Assembly (NCBI GenBank): GCA_938008215.1
Contig: CALLLS010000045.1
Span: forward strand, 1 to 48,270
Direction of reading: 5' to 3'
DNA: 48,270 bases
From: an uncultured Verrucomicrobiales bacterium
Lineage (GTDB): Bacteria; Verrucomicrobiota; Verrucomicrobiia; Verrucomicrobiales; Akkermansiaceae
Below the pieces are notes generated by a model. The model worked only from the letters and a program-made list of their open reading frames with translations, ran no database searches and was not told the origin of the DNA. Both the position numbers and the translations under genes were made by a program. Positions 1-8,072 of this stretch are shown one piece after another (positions within the stretch are counted from its first letter, which is position 1; every line of letters starts with the position of its first letter).

Positions 1-439
1 TTATAATATAGATCGCCTCCGTTTTCTTATGGCGGTAGATACGAAGGATGCCACCAGGCACTTCTTGCGACTCCGTTTCTTGTAAAATCCGAGAGCGTTC
101 TAGCATGAGGGCTAACACATAGCGGGTATTGTCGGTGGATGAATCATCCTCGGCTGAGAGACGCTCTAGAAGCGATTCCGCCGTTTCTTTATGCAAGGGT
201 TTGTCGCCCTCTATCTTCTCCAGCTTCTTCCACTTAGATTGCCATGAGGAAAAGGGAGCTAATTCCTCCTCTGGTCTTTTCTTCCATCCCTCTTCAGAGT
301 AATCTTTTCTTAGATACCCTCCATCCTCAAACCCTAGAAAAATAGCGGTATGGATGGTATCACCTTCCTTAAAAGGCGCATCCAGCACGGCGCACTTATT
401 CAGCTTACGTGAAAAGTGGTATCGCTCTGGGAGTGCCAT
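1..439 (-). CDS. Hypothetical protein, 3' end cut off by window edge
   Basis: An open frame starts at an ATG on the minus strand (position 439, protein start MALPERYHFSRK) and runs without a stop to the left edge, giving at least 146 residues. The product is hydrophilic and rich in Lys, Glu and Trp (for example SSWQSKWKKLEK), with no signal peptide or membrane segment, so it is probably cytoplasmic. I do not recognise the family. Codon use resembles the neighbouring genes, and the same frame stays open for the full 439 bases, which supports real coding. It lies 72 bp downstream of the DUF4870 gene on the same strand and could be cotranscribed with it. The C-terminus is missing, so a recognisable domain may lie outside the window. 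Confidence 0.65.
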   Translation of the reverse strand, partial: MALPERYHFSRKLNKCAVLDAPFKEGDTIHTAIFLGFEDGGYLRKDYSEEGWKKRPEEELAPFSSWQSKWKKLEKIEGDKPLHKETAESLLERLSAEDDSSTDNTRYVLALMLERSRILQETESQEVPGGILRIYRHKKTEAIYII

Positions 440-511
440 ATAATGTAAAGACTATTAGGCTTATGTAATGCTTATATAGCCTTAGCCTAGGTTAGTCTCA
501 ACCATTCCTAA

Positions 512-874
512 TCAGGAAACCAGACGAATCGTAAATGGATAACGATACGCTACTCCTTCTTTTACTTTTAGGGCGGCCATAACATTAAGGACGACCTGAC
601 CGACAACAACCACTGGAAAAAGCAAAGTCCCGATCAACACAAATGATAAGACAAAACATATTATATAAGCTATGCTTACTGTGATCATGAAATTTAAACA
701 TTCTTTTGCCTGATCTTCAGCAAACGGCATTTCCCCTTTCTTTATTACCCAAATAATAAGTGGTCCGACGACCCCAGCAATGATCGCCGACAAATGAGAA
801 AATAAAGCCCAATCTAGTTCATTTTTGGTAGGATCAGAGCTGTTTGGCTCGATAGTATTGTTTTCTTGTTCCAT
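512..874 (-). CDS. DUF4870 family small membrane protein
   Basis: A 120-residue protein with a polar, Asn/Glu-rich N-terminus followed by LDWALFSHLSAIIAG, a hydrophobic segment, a charged loop (KKGEMPFAEDQAKECLNF) and two more hydrophobic segments at about residues 62-100. The order 'W..L.HL..', 'F...QAKE.LNF', then a long hydrophobic stretch is characteristic of the DUF4870 (Tic20-like) family of small inner-membrane proteins, whose molecular function is not established. Length fits the family (about 105-130 residues). It sits 73 bp downstream of efp on the same strand, so readthrough from efp is possible. The family assignment is fairly secure; no biochemical role can be stated. Confidence 0.85.
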   Translation of the reverse strand: MEQENNTIEPNSSDPTKNELDWALFSHLSAIIAGVVGPLIIWVIKKGEMPFAEDQAKECLNFMITVSIAYIICFVLSFVLIGTLLFPVVVVGQVVLNVMAALKVKEGVAYRYPFTIRLVS

Positions 875-947
875 AACGAAAAAGATTAAAAATTGAAAAG
901 GTTGAATTGCAAGGGTAAACCAATAAATAGCAATTCAGACGTTTGCT

Positions 948-1508
948 CTATGCACGCCCTACATAGGTCTTATCATCGGTATTAACCTTGATAGAATCGC
1001 CTTGGTTCACAAAGAGAGGAACCTGCACCATTAGCCCTGTTTCTAGAGTTGCTGGCTTAGATGGGTTATTAGCGGTATCTCCTTTTATCCCTTCAGAGGA
1101 TTCCGTGATCTTAAGCTCCACTATAGGAGGAACCGTCACAGCAATGGCATTCCCCTCGATAAACAAAACTTCTACTTCCAGCCCCTCTTTTAGGAAATCT
1201 TTTGATTCAGCCACCAGTTCCTCATTAAGCGTAATGGTCTCATACGTCGTTAAGTCCATAAAGTTATATCCTGATGGGTCAGAGTAAGAATACTCTAGCT
1301 TTTGGCGATCTGTAGGGACTACTTCGACTTTATCACTAGAAGCGTAACGGATCGCTTTTTGCTTACCACTACTGACGGAGCGCACGGTAGCCATAATCAG
1401 AGCATTTCCCTTTCCTGGTGTTCGGTGATCTAACCCCTGAACGATCCCTAAATCCCCATCATATTTGATGCACTGCCCCTTCTTCAAATTTGTCGCTACT
1501 ACTGCCAT
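948..1508 (-). CDS. efp: Elongation factor P
   Basis: 186 residues, the normal EF-P length. EF-P binds between the P and E sites of the ribosome and relieves stalling at polyproline stretches. The N-terminal KOW-like domain carries the tip loop RTPGKGNA with a lysine at residue 33, the position that is post-translationally modified in many bacteria. The OB domains follow, ending in the family signature around IKVNTDDKTYVGRA. The conserved lysine suggests an EpmA/B or other lysine-modification route rather than EarP rhamnosylation, which uses arginine. The protein itself contains one Pro-Pro pair (VPPIVEL). The start is the ATG at 1508. It is followed at short distance by the DUF4870 gene, which may share its transcript. 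Confidence 0.97.
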   Translation of the reverse strand: MAVVATNLKKGQCIKYDGDLGIVQGLDHRTPGKGNALIMATVRSVSSGKQKAIRYASSDKVEVVPTDRQKLEYSYSDPSGYNFMDLTTYETITLNEELVAESKDFLKEGLEVEVLFIEGNAIAVTVPPIVELKITESSEGIKGDTANNPSKPATLETGLMVQVPLFVNQGDSIKVNTDDKTYVGRA

Positions 1509-1722
1509 ATCGTTAAAATTGTCACTTCGTTTAGTCTGCTACGCTGGCAAAGGTCAAAAAGAAAGTTTAGGGGACTGCGAGAAACCATCTTTTACGATCC
1601 ATATGAAATCTATTGATATTCTCATGTCTTTAAAAAAGAGAATGTGTTTTTGTCCTTCGGGTTACTTCACCTTTATATCAGAAGGCTCGTAAATCGTTTA
1701 AACCTAGTTTTCAGAAGTCCCC

Positions 1723-2433
1723 TTAAAGCTCGTCATAGAATACGAAGGAGAACCCTTCTTCCTTTGCCCATGTCAAAAACTCATCCACCGCGCCAGGGAG
1801 CCAGCTTTTATCAATTTCATACCCATCGCCTTGAATATAACGCATTTCATGAAGCACCATTGCACCGCCTCCCCTCTTCACTAGTTTCTCTTTCAGCCTC
1901 TTCATGAGCTTCTGAGAGCCCTCCTTACCCACGGCTGGGTCATGAATGTAAGTAGTTACGTAGGCATACTTAAACCCCTTCTCTTCCACCATCTTCTTCA
2001 CAGGAGAAGTAATGACCCCGAATGGAGGGCGGAAGTAATGCATCTCATGCACTTTTTGGGTAGGAAGACCCTTAACAAATTCTGCATACTCATCCACCTC
2101 CTTAGAAAGCAGATCGTAACTGGAGAGCACCTTGGCATTGTGGGAAATAGTGTGCTGTCCCAGCTGATGCCCTTCGTTTAAAGCGCGCGTCACAATCTCT
2201 GGGTGCATCTTAGCATTTACACCCACGTAGCAAAACATGACCTTCACATCGTGCTTCTTTAAGACATCCAATAACTCGATGGAGGTTACCTTGGAAGGTC
2301 CGTCATCAAAGGTTAAGACGATCCTCTTATCCCCCCTCGGTGGAGCGGAGGGCTCCAGAACCGTGCAGCTAAATGTCAATAAGAGCGTCAGGGAAACGAG
2401 TAATGTAATTGAAAACAGAAGCTTCTTCTTCAT
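1723..2433 (-). CDS. Lipoprotein polysaccharide deacetylase (NodB homology domain)
   Basis: 236 residues. The N-terminus is a lipoprotein signal (KKKLLFSITLLVSL, then lipobox LTFSC near residue 23), so the enzyme is expected to be lipid-anchored in the envelope. The NodB catalytic motifs are present: motif 1 TFDDGPS (about residue 42), motif 2 HTISH (about 97-101, the metal-binding His pair) and motif 3 RPPFG (about 136). A later LHEM matches the usual C-terminal His motif. These carbohydrate-esterase family 4 enzymes remove N-acetyl groups from chitin-like or peptidoglycan sugars using a divalent metal; the substrate here cannot be read from sequence. No Shine-Dalgarno is visible upstream of the ATG; the AAGGAGG nearby lies on the opposite strand. 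Confidence 0.9.
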   Translation of the reverse strand: MKKKLLFSITLLVSLTLLLTFSCTVLEPSAPPRGDKRIVLTFDDGPSKVTSIELLDVLKKHDVKVMFCYVGVNAKMHPEIVTRALNEGHQLGQHTISHNAKVLSSYDLLSKEVDEYAEFVKGLPTQKVHEMHYFRPPFGVITSPVKKMVEEKGFKYAYVTTYIHDPAVGKEGSQKLMKRLKEKLVKRGGGAMVLHEMRYIQGDGYEIDKSWLPGAVDEFLTWAKEEGFSFVFYDEL

Positions 2434-2490
2434 AAGGAGGTTTTATCAGCTGTCCGGCTGCATTTAAAATTGAAAATAGTGAGGAGTTCA

Positions 2491-2528
2491 TTGCTTCAAG
2501 CAATTTATAGGGTGGTTCCTCACCCTAT
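2491..2528 (-). terminator. Pair of hairpins after aat, possible terminator
   Basis: Just after the aat stop (minus strand) there is a perfect 8-bp stem, ATAGGGTG/CACCCTAT with a 6-nt loop (2507-2528), followed by a second palindrome TTGCTTCAAGCAA (2491-2503). There is no adjoining T-run, so a classical intrinsic terminator is not proven; the hairpins could also protect the 3' end of the argD-ribF-aat message. Confidence 0.45.
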
Positions 2529-2530
2529 TC

Positions 2531-3115
2531 TTACGTAAGAGTCACCTTCCTGAGAAGCGTTAAATATTCATCTGTAGGCATTTCATATCCACCGAACATT
2601 TTTAAATGGTCAGTTAACCACTGCGTATCCAGAAGCTGCACCCCCTCTTCTCTGAGCCTTTCCACAAGGCTCACCATCGCTATCTTACTAGCGTCTGTTT
2701 TTCTACTAAACATAGATTCTCCGAAAAAGGCTTTACCATATTGAACGCCATAGAGACCTCCCTGTAACCCTTCATCATCCCAACACTCTACTGAATGCGC
2801 GTAACCTAATTCGTGCAACAGACAATACGACCGGATAATCTTTTCATCGATCCAAGTTTCCTCTCGCTGTCCACAAGCACGCATTACACCTTCGAAGTCT
2901 GCATCAAACCTAATTTCAAATGGCTTCTTTTTCAAAGCCTTTTTTAAACCTCTGTTAATATGAAACCGTTCATCGAGAGGTATGATCCCACGCTTTTCAG
3001 GGCTAAACCATAAGATTTCGCCGTCATCAGCCATTGGAAAGATTCCTTGCAAGTATCCAGAGAGAAGAAAATTAGGGTCTATAATTTCAGCATTTTCCTC
3101 AGGAGCCTCACTCAT
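2531..3115 (-). CDS. aat: Leucyl/phenylalanyl-tRNA--protein transferase
   Basis: About 194 residues from the chosen ATG. Aat transfers Leu or Phe from charged tRNA to proteins with N-terminal Arg/Lys, marking them for ClpS/ClpAP degradation (N-degron pathway), in the cytoplasm. Family signatures are clear: LQGIFPMAD, then ILWFSPEKRGIIPL near the N-terminus, the central HSVECWDDEGLQGGLYGV and AFFGESMFSRKTDASKIA, and LLDTQWLTDHL near the end. The frame extends upstream to a TTG at 3145, but that would overlap ribF; ATG at 3127 and ATG at 3115 are both better. I chose 3115, which gives MSEAPEEN and starts 4 bp after the ribF stop. It is the last gene of an argD-ribF-aat run. Confidence 0.95.
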   Translation of the reverse strand: MSEAPEENAEIIDPNFLLSGYLQGIFPMADDGEILWFSPEKRGIIPLDERFHINRGLKKALKKKPFEIRFDADFEGVMRACGQREETWIDEKIIRSYCLLHELGYAHSVECWDDEGLQGGLYGVQYGKAFFGESMFSRKTDASKIAMVSLVERLREEGVQLLDTQWLTDHLKMFGGYEMPTDEYLTLLRKVTLT

Positions 3116-3119
3116 GGCC

Positions 3120-4064
3120 TCAAACATACCATGCGTTGCCCGCAAGAATCAAGTCTTGCCCACTCTGACAGTCCTTAGCGATTTGGCTCTTCAGCTCACC
3201 TAGCCCACTAAACTTTTGTTCTTCGCGAATATGCATTCCGATCTCCACTTCTAGTTCTAAATCATAGAGGTCATCTGAAAAATCAAAAAAGTGGACTTCA
3301 AAACATCGCCTATTTTCGCCACTCACAGTAGGTCTCACTCCCAGGTTTGCCACTCCAGTGAGAAGCCTTCCTTCATGTTCTGATTTCACAGCATACACTC
3401 CATTCGGAGGTAAGAGCTCGTTTTGGGTATCAATATTTGCGGTTGGAAAGCCGATCTCCGTTCCTAGCTGATCCCCCTTCACAACTTTTCCAAATAAGGA
3501 GTATGCTCTTCCAAGCATTTCCGCGGCCGACCGTAAGTTTCCATCACGAACGCATTGCCTGATTCTAGTACTGCTAATACGTTCCTGGTTATGAATAATA
3601 GGGGCGATAGCAGAGAGCGCGATCTGCCTTTCCTGACAATAGGACTTAAGGAACTCTAAGCGCCCCTCCCTCCCCTTTCCAAATTTCCAATCTTCACCAA
3701 TAGAGATATGAGCTAGCTTTCCGCTATCTGAGATAAGGTCTAAAAACTCTTTCGCGGTGCACCTTGCAAAATCTTTATCAAAAGGAATGACGAGAAGATA
3801 CTCTACTCCTAAGTCAGAAAGGAGCTGAATCTTATGCTTAATTGTTGCGAGAATTCTCTGTGGCGCACGATCAGGCATGAGAACCTGCATGGGAAAGGGA
3901 TCAAAGGTCAGCACTCCTGATAGTTCTCCATTCTTCTTTGCTTCAGCTACCGCCTTCTTAATGACTTCCTGATGTCCTTTATGAACACCATCAAAGACAC
4001 CCATTGCGAGATGCACTCGCCTTGGTAACTCTGAAAGTGAAGAAATATCAGCTGAAACTATCAT
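3120..4064 (-). CDS. ribF: Bifunctional riboflavin kinase/FMN adenylyltransferase
   Basis: 314 residues, the usual length. RibF phosphorylates riboflavin to FMN and adenylates FMN to FAD. The N-terminal nucleotidyltransferase half has GVFDGVHKGHQ (HxGH-type motif, about residues 22-32) and the ISSTRIR motif (about 164-170). The C-terminal kinase half has GKVVKGDQLGTEIGFPTANI (about 192-211; PTAN binds nucleotide and magnesium) and GVYAV. Both activities look intact. It starts 8 bp after argD and ends a few bases before aat, so the three genes look like one operon. No FMN riboswitch is visible upstream, consistent with its internal position in the operon. Confidence 0.97.
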   Translation of the reverse strand: MIVSADISSLSELPRRVHLAMGVFDGVHKGHQEVIKKAVAEAKKNGELSGVLTFDPFPMQVLMPDRAPQRILATIKHKIQLLSDLGVEYLLVIPFDKDFARCTAKEFLDLISDSGKLAHISIGEDWKFGKGREGRLEFLKSYCQERQIALSAIAPIIHNQERISSTRIRQCVRDGNLRSAAEMLGRAYSLFGKVVKGDQLGTEIGFPTANIDTQNELLPPNGVYAVKSEHEGRLLTGVANLGVRPTVSGENRRCFEVHFFDFSDDLYDLELEVEIGMHIREEQKFSGLGELKSQIAKDCQSGQDLILAGNAWYV

Positions 4065-4072
4065 AAAATGCG

Positions 4073-5326
4073 TTAGGCAGAGATAGCCTCATCTAATCCC
4101 GACCTAATAAGCTCTAAAGCTTCACTCACTTCTGCTTCACTTACATTGAGTGGAGGAAGAAGGCGAATAACAGAAGGTCCAGCAGGAGGAATGAGGAGTC
4201 CCTTACCAGCGAGTATATTACATAAGTGAATAGATGCCGTCACATCCTTAGGAGTATTTATTTCATTCTCATTTAGACCTATTCCTAAGAGTAACCCCAC
4301 ACCTCTCAGCTCCTTCACAGCAGGATGATTCCAGCTTTTAATCTCTCTGCGAATCTGCTTTTCTCTCGCCACCACATTCTCCTTCAAATTCTGCTCAATA
4401 ATTTCACTTAGAACAGCAAGTGATACCGCACATGCAAGAGGGTTCCCGCCATAAGTAGAGCCATGAGAGCCTGGTCCAAGAACACTAGAAAGAGGCTTAC
4501 CGTTTGTCTGCTTATCGGTAACCCAAAACCCACCAATTGGAAAGCCACCTCCCATTCCTTTCGCCCAAGAGATAGCATCTGGTTTCAGTGAATCATGAAA
4601 TGCTCGCCATCCCATGAGGTGCCCAGTCCTTCCAAACCCGCACTGCACCTCGTCTATAAGCAAGAGTAAATCATGCTCTTCGCACAGTTTCTCAATAGTG
4701 CAGAGGAAATTTGAAGTAGCAGAGTTAATCCCACCTTCTCCTTGGATCGGCTCTAACATGATGGCTACCGTTCTGTCTCCGATCGCATTTTCTAAAGCAT
4801 GCTCATCATTGTATGGAAGGTGCGTAAACCCTGATAAAAGAGGGGCGAAGCCTTGCTGAATTTTTTTCTGCCCCGTCGCAGACATGGCACCAATCGTTCT
4901 TCCGTGAAATGATTGGTTAAAGGTGAGAATCTCAAACCGTGATTCCCCTTTTTCATTTGGTCTTTCATGCCCATACTTGCGGGCAAGTTTTATCATCCCG
5001 TCATTCGCTTCAGCGCCTGAATTAGAGAAGAACATTTTACCTGGAATTTTAACACACTGTTCTGTAATCAGCTCTGCGAGGTCCGCTTGCCCTGTAATTT
5101 GATATAAATTGGAGCAATGCATCAGCTTTTCTGACTGCTCCTTAATTGCCTTTAGCATTCTAGGGTGAGCATGCCCCAAAGAACATACAGCTATTCCATT
5201 GCAGAAGTCTAAATACCTCTTCCCATCTGTGTCCCAAAGCTCCGTGCCCCGTGCATGAGAAGGCTCGATTGGAAATCTCCCGTAAGTAGGAAGCACGTAT
5301 TGCGATAATTTTTCAGAGGTCGTCAT
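4073..5326 (-). CDS. argD: Acetylornithine/class III aminotransferase
   Basis: 417 residues. A fold-type I PLP aminotransferase of class III, best matching acetylornithine aminotransferase (N-acetylornithine + 2-oxoglutarate to N-acetylglutamate semialdehyde + glutamate; arginine biosynthesis). Motifs: NGIAVCSLGHAHP near residue 45, FFSNSGAEAND (phosphate binding, about 100-110), LLIDEVQCGFGRTG (cofactor Asp, about 220-233), and AISWAKGMGGGFPIGG, whose Lys should form the Schiff base. The wording STYGGNPLACA is also typical. First gene of the argD-ribF-aat run; it is divergent from the rhodanese gene across 182 bp that must hold both promoters. A role in ornithine or GABA-type transamination cannot be fully excluded from sequence alone, but ArgD is the best call. 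Confidence 0.93.
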   Translation of the reverse strand: MTTSEKLSQYVLPTYGRFPIEPSHARGTELWDTDGKRYLDFCNGIAVCSLGHAHPRMLKAIKEQSEKLMHCSNLYQITGQADLAELITEQCVKIPGKMFFSNSGAEANDGMIKLARKYGHERPNEKGESRFEILTFNQSFHGRTIGAMSATGQKKIQQGFAPLLSGFTHLPYNDEHALENAIGDRTVAIMLEPIQGEGGINSATSNFLCTIEKLCEEHDLLLLIDEVQCGFGRTGHLMGWRAFHDSLKPDAISWAKGMGGGFPIGGFWVTDKQTNGKPLSSVLGPGSHGSTYGGNPLACAVSLAVLSEIIEQNLKENVVAREKQIRREIKSWNHPAVKELRGVGLLLGIGLNENEINTPKDVTASIHLCNILAGKGLLIPPAGPSVIRLLPPLNVSEAEVSEALELIRSGLDEAISA

Positions 5327-5508
5327 GATGGTCTTAAAAAATGCAGTTTAAGAAGATTAAGAATCGTCCTATATGTGCTGAACTCTCTGCAAAGATCAAC
5401 TCATATATTTACCGTTTCTTTCCTCAAAAATTTTTGCAGAAATAGTTCTTGTCATCATTCACACACACCGCCATGGAATGCCTTTAGAACTAAATTCCTA
5501 CTTATTTT

Positions 5509-5859
5509 ATGTCATTCCCTGATCCTGCATCGACAAAAGAAATCAGCTTTACAGAAGTCTCTACCATTATCGAAAACGCTGAGGAAAACTTTTTACTCAT
5601 TGATTGTAGAGAACCTGATGAATTTGAAATTTGTAGTATTGAAGGAGCTGATCTCGTCCCCCTATCAAACTTTGACATGGAAGTGGAAACGCTTTTTGCA
5701 GATGAAGGAGAATCTGCAGTAGTTTATTGCCACCATGGAGGGCGCTCATTAAAAGCAGTAGATTGGCTTCGGTCTAAAGGGTATACCAATACCTTCTCAC
5801 TGAAAGGTGGAATAGATCTCTGGGCACAAGAAGTGGACACAGAGTTACCACGATATTAA
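5509..5859 (+). CDS. Rhodanese-like sulfurtransferase, single domain
   Basis: 116 residues, a single rhodanese domain. The N-terminal half has FLLIDCREPDEFEICSIEGADLVPL (typical 'D.R...E...GHI..A.N.P' layout) and the active-site loop is YCHHGGRSLKA, with the catalytic Cys at about residue 75 followed by a six-residue loop. Such proteins shuttle sulfane sulfur through a Cys-persulfide (thiosulfate or protein donors) and lack a signal peptide, so it acts in the cytoplasm. It is divergent from argD and is the only plus-strand gene in the first 8 kb. The donor and acceptor are not predictable. An overlapping open frame (5375-5722, other frame) is a shadow. Confidence 0.92.
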   Translation: MSFPDPASTKEISFTEVSTIIENAEENFLLIDCREPDEFEICSIEGADLVPLSNFDMEVETLFADEGESAVVYCHHGGRSLKAVDWLRSKGYTNTFSLKGGIDLWAQEVDTELPRY

Positions 5860-5869
5860 GCTCTGGTCC

Positions 5870-6025
5870 TCACTTAATTGTAAAACTTCTACCTCTGTTA
5901 TTTTCCCACGCTTTAGTGGCAGATTTAAATAACGCACTCAACTGCGGTAGAGTTTTAATCTGATATTCCACCGTTTTTGCATGAGTCGTCACAGGGTGCT
6001 TTTTAAAGACTGGCTTGAAAATCAT
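5870..6025 (-). CDS. Possible small protein, 51 aa
   Basis: An ATG at 6025 (minus strand) opens a 51-codon frame beginning MIFKPVFKKHPVTTHAKTVE and ending in NNRGRSFTIK before TGA at 5870-5872. The product is basic (about 10 Lys/Arg, few acidic residues), has no membrane segment and is not one I recognise. The frame fills most of the 323-bp gap between the rhodanese gene and polX, and the palindromic repeat at 6055-6135 lies immediately upstream. There is no convincing ribosome-binding site. It may be a genuine small basic protein, a remnant of a larger gene, or chance. Confidence 0.3.
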   Translation of the reverse strand: MIFKPVFKKHPVTTHAKTVEYQIKTLPQLSALFKSATKAWENNRGRSFTIK

Positions 6026-6054
6026 TTTTCACAAAACGCGACATTTTATATAAG

Positions 6055-6135
6055 CGGAGGATTCATCGAATCCTCCCTACCGCTTCGCCATATAATACAA
6101 GCAAAATGGGTAGGGCGGTTTTGATAAAACCGCCG
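6055..6135. repeat. Palindromic repeat element, copy A
   Basis: An 81-bp element built as two 27-nt arms in inverted orientation (6055-6081 and 6109-6135) around a 27-nt centre. Each arm is itself a hairpin: GGAGGATTC/GAATCCTCC with loop ATC on the left, GGCGGTTTT/AAAACCGCC with loop GAT on the right. The inner edges are CCCTACC and GGTAGGG. A second copy in the same orientation is at 8624-8719. The arms match each other at about 21 of 27 positions. The layout resembles REP/BIME-type or MITE-like elements. The remainder of the 5860-6182 gap holds only the possible small ORF. Confidence 0.85.
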
Positions 6136-6182
6136 TTTCTAAGGGAGGCTTTACAGTAGTATGTTTTTGTCGTGTAGTGTGA

Positions 6183-7928
6183 TCATTTTTGTAAAAATCG
6201 CTTTATATCAGCCAATGGGAGGCAATTAATAACATCTGCCTTTGTGAGCCACCCTTTACGCGCCCACTTAATACCAAAGGCTAAATTTTGGAAACCATTC
6301 ACGCTGTGCGCATCTGGATTAATAGAGGTCTTCACCCCCTTTTCCGCCGCCCTTCTCCACCAGCGCCAATCCATATCCGCTCTCATGTAAGAGCAATTTA
6401 GCTCAATAATCGTGCCTGTTTCTGCCGCACAATCGATAATCTTTTCCAAGTTAATAGGGTATGGATCACGTCGCAAAAGCAAGCGACCTGTAGAGTGTCC
6501 CAGCATCGTGACGTGAGGGTTTTCTAATGCTCGAATCACCCGCTTAGTCATTGTCTCCTCATCTTGATTTAGAGGTTGGTGCACAGATGCCACACAATAG
6601 TCTAACTCCGCCAAAAGCTCATCACCAAAGTCTAAAGAACCATCCTTGAGAATATCCACCTCAGAGCCAGAAAAGAGATGCAGATCCACCTCTTCATTTT
6701 GAAACTTTGTGTTCAGCTCCTGAATTTCTGCAATCTGATTTCGTAAGCGTTCTTCACTTAGACCATTCGCTTGGAAAGAAGACTTACTATGATCCGCTAT
6801 TCCTAGATATTGTAGTCCACAATCATGCGCCGCCAGCGCCATCTCTTCTAGCGTATTACTTCCATCTGATGCGGTAGTATGGTTATGAAAGGTTCCTCGG
6901 AGATTCTCTAGCATTACTAAATCTGGTAACTCCCCCTTCTCTGCGGCCTCTATCTCACCTCTATTTTCACGCAGTTCAGGCTCGATCAATGGCAACCCCA
7001 GCGCAGCATAGATACCCCTTTCTTCATACACTTCTGGAACCTCTGCCTCTTTCCCTTCTATTATTGTGAACCCATACTCATTGAGAGAGAGACCTTTATC
7101 GCGGGCACGAGAACGAAGCACCACATTATGCTCCTTACTCCCTGTGAAGTATTGCTGAGCGAAGGGATACTGCGTATTAGATACTGCTCTGAGATCGCAT
7201 TGCAGTCCTTTTTCGGTAGCGACGATAGAAGCTTTTGTGTCACCACAAGCGATAACCTCTACTACCTCTGGGAAGGTTGTGAAAAATGCCGTGAGTTGCG
7301 CTGGTGATTTAGTGGCAACGAGAAAATCTAAATCATGTGAAGTCTCTTTCCCCCGCCTAAATGACCCGCATATGCACGCTTGTGAAACTTCTGGGTGTTC
7401 CTTTAGGCGCTCTAGGAGGACCTGTGCTAGCCCTGCGATAGCTCCATGGCAAAATTGCCCATCATATTTCTCTCTCGCATCTATCGCCTTTAAGATATTC
7501 TCCACCGTCTTTTTACCGAAACCAGACAGCACCGAAACCCTTTCCTCTTCGCACGCTTTTTTAAGAGCGGGAATGGAATCTATTCCTAGGGATTCATATA
7601 AAGCTTTAATTTTTTTCGCCCCTAAACCCTGTAGTTCAAAAAGATCGAAAAGGGTCTCAGGAAATTGAGCCTTAAGGTTTTGGTAAAAGCTCATTTCACC
7701 AGTACTCGCTAACTCATGGAGCTTTGACTGTAGTGCGTCCCCTAGCCCCTTAATCCCTTTTAGATCATTGTCTTTTGCACGAGAAACGATATCACCTTCA
7801 AAATTTCTCACCACTTCTGCACCGTTCTGATACGCACGAATCTTAAATGGGTTCTCGCCCTGCAACTCTAGTAATAAAACTATCTCCTCTAAAACATCAA
7901 TGAGTGTATCACGCGTAATTTCAGGCAT
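6183..7928 (-). CDS. polX: DNA polymerase X family with PHP domain
   Basis: 581 residues, the full bacterial PolX architecture. N-terminal helix-hairpin-helix regions (IKGLGDAL near residue 60, LQGLGAKKI near 100, LSGFGKKTV near 135) bind DNA. The polymerase core has [19 protein letters not shown] with metal Asp at about 199 and 201, and a third Asp in CDLRAV (about 245), so the gap-filling polymerase site looks intact. The C-terminal PHP domain has HNHTTASDG (about 348-356), ADHS, SEVDIL, SVHQP, LGHSTGR and NPDAHS, i.e. the usual set of metal ligands for 3'-5' exonuclease/AP-endonuclease activity. Expected role: repair of gaps and abasic sites. It is divergent from the split gene at 8073. 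Confidence 0.95.
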   Translation of the reverse strand: MPEITRDTLIDVLEEIVLLLELQGENPFKIRAYQNGAEVVRNFEGDIVSRAKDNDLKGIKGLGDALQSKLHELASTGEMSFYQNLKAQFPETLFDLFELQGLGAKKIKALYESLGIDSIPALKKACEEERVSVLSGFGKKTVENILKAIDAREKYDGQFCHGAIAGLAQVLLERLKEHPEVSQACICGSFRRGKETSHDLDFLVATKSPAQLTAFFTTFPEVVEVIACGDTKASIVATEKGLQCDLRAVSNTQYPFAQQYFTGSKEHNVVLRSRARDKGLSLNEYGFTIIEGKEAEVPEVYEERGIYAALGLPLIEPELRENRGEIEAAEKGELPDLVMLENLRGTFHNHTTASDGSNTLEEMALAAHDCGLQYLGIADHSKSSFQANGLSEERLRNQIAEIQELNTKFQNEEVDLHLFSGSEVDILKDGSLDFGDELLAELDYCVASVHQPLNQDEETMTKRVIRALENPHVTMLGHSTGRLLLRRDPYPINLEKIIDCAAETGTIIELNCSYMRADMDWRWWRRAAEKGVKTSINPDAHSVNGFQNLAFGIKWARKGWLTKADVINCLPLADIKRFLQK

Positions 7929-8000
7929 ATTAGTTACGTAAGCATGAATGCATTATATGACAAGTGTTTCGAGATCGAACTCTTTCTCTAAAGCCATCAG

Positions 8001-8014
8001 GTATAACGTTATAC
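8001..8014. promoter_or_regulatory. 14-bp perfect palindrome, candidate operator
   Basis: GTATAACGTTATAC reads identically on both strands. It lies in the 144-bp divergent gap between polX and the split gene at 8073, 12 bp before the 35-bp box. Position and symmetry suit a site for a dimeric regulator; which regulator is unknown. Confidence 0.5.
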
Positions 8015-8025
8015 GCTAGGTATAG

Positions 8026-8060
8026 GGAAAACTATTTACACTAAGTTATATGATCCTACT
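8026..8060 (+). promoter_or_regulatory. Shared 35-bp upstream box, copy 1
   Basis: This stretch starts GGAAAA, contains TTTACA (8035-8040) and ends TGATCCTACT, 12 bp before the ATG at 8073. It matches the box at 8791-8825 at 27 of 35 positions by direct comparison. TTTACA resembles a -35 element, but no good -10 at standard spacing is evident, so it may be an unusual promoter or an operator. Confidence 0.5.
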
Positions 8061-8072
8061 GTTATCCAAAAA

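Noticed and set aside
1509-1722. RNA gene or regulatory element between the deacetylase gene and efp
   Set aside because: I could not find a stable stem, a riboswitch core or a coding frame there.
2433-2442. AAGGAGG next to the deacetylase start
   Set aside because: It is on the plus strand; the gene is on the minus strand, so it cannot be its ribosome-binding site.
5375-5722. 115-codon frame on the plus strand ahead of and over the rhodanese gene
   Set aside because: Overlaps the rhodanese gene in another frame; the rhodanese frame has full motifs.
7237-7668. 143-codon plus-strand frame inside polX
   Set aside because: polX motifs on the minus strand cover the same bases without a break.
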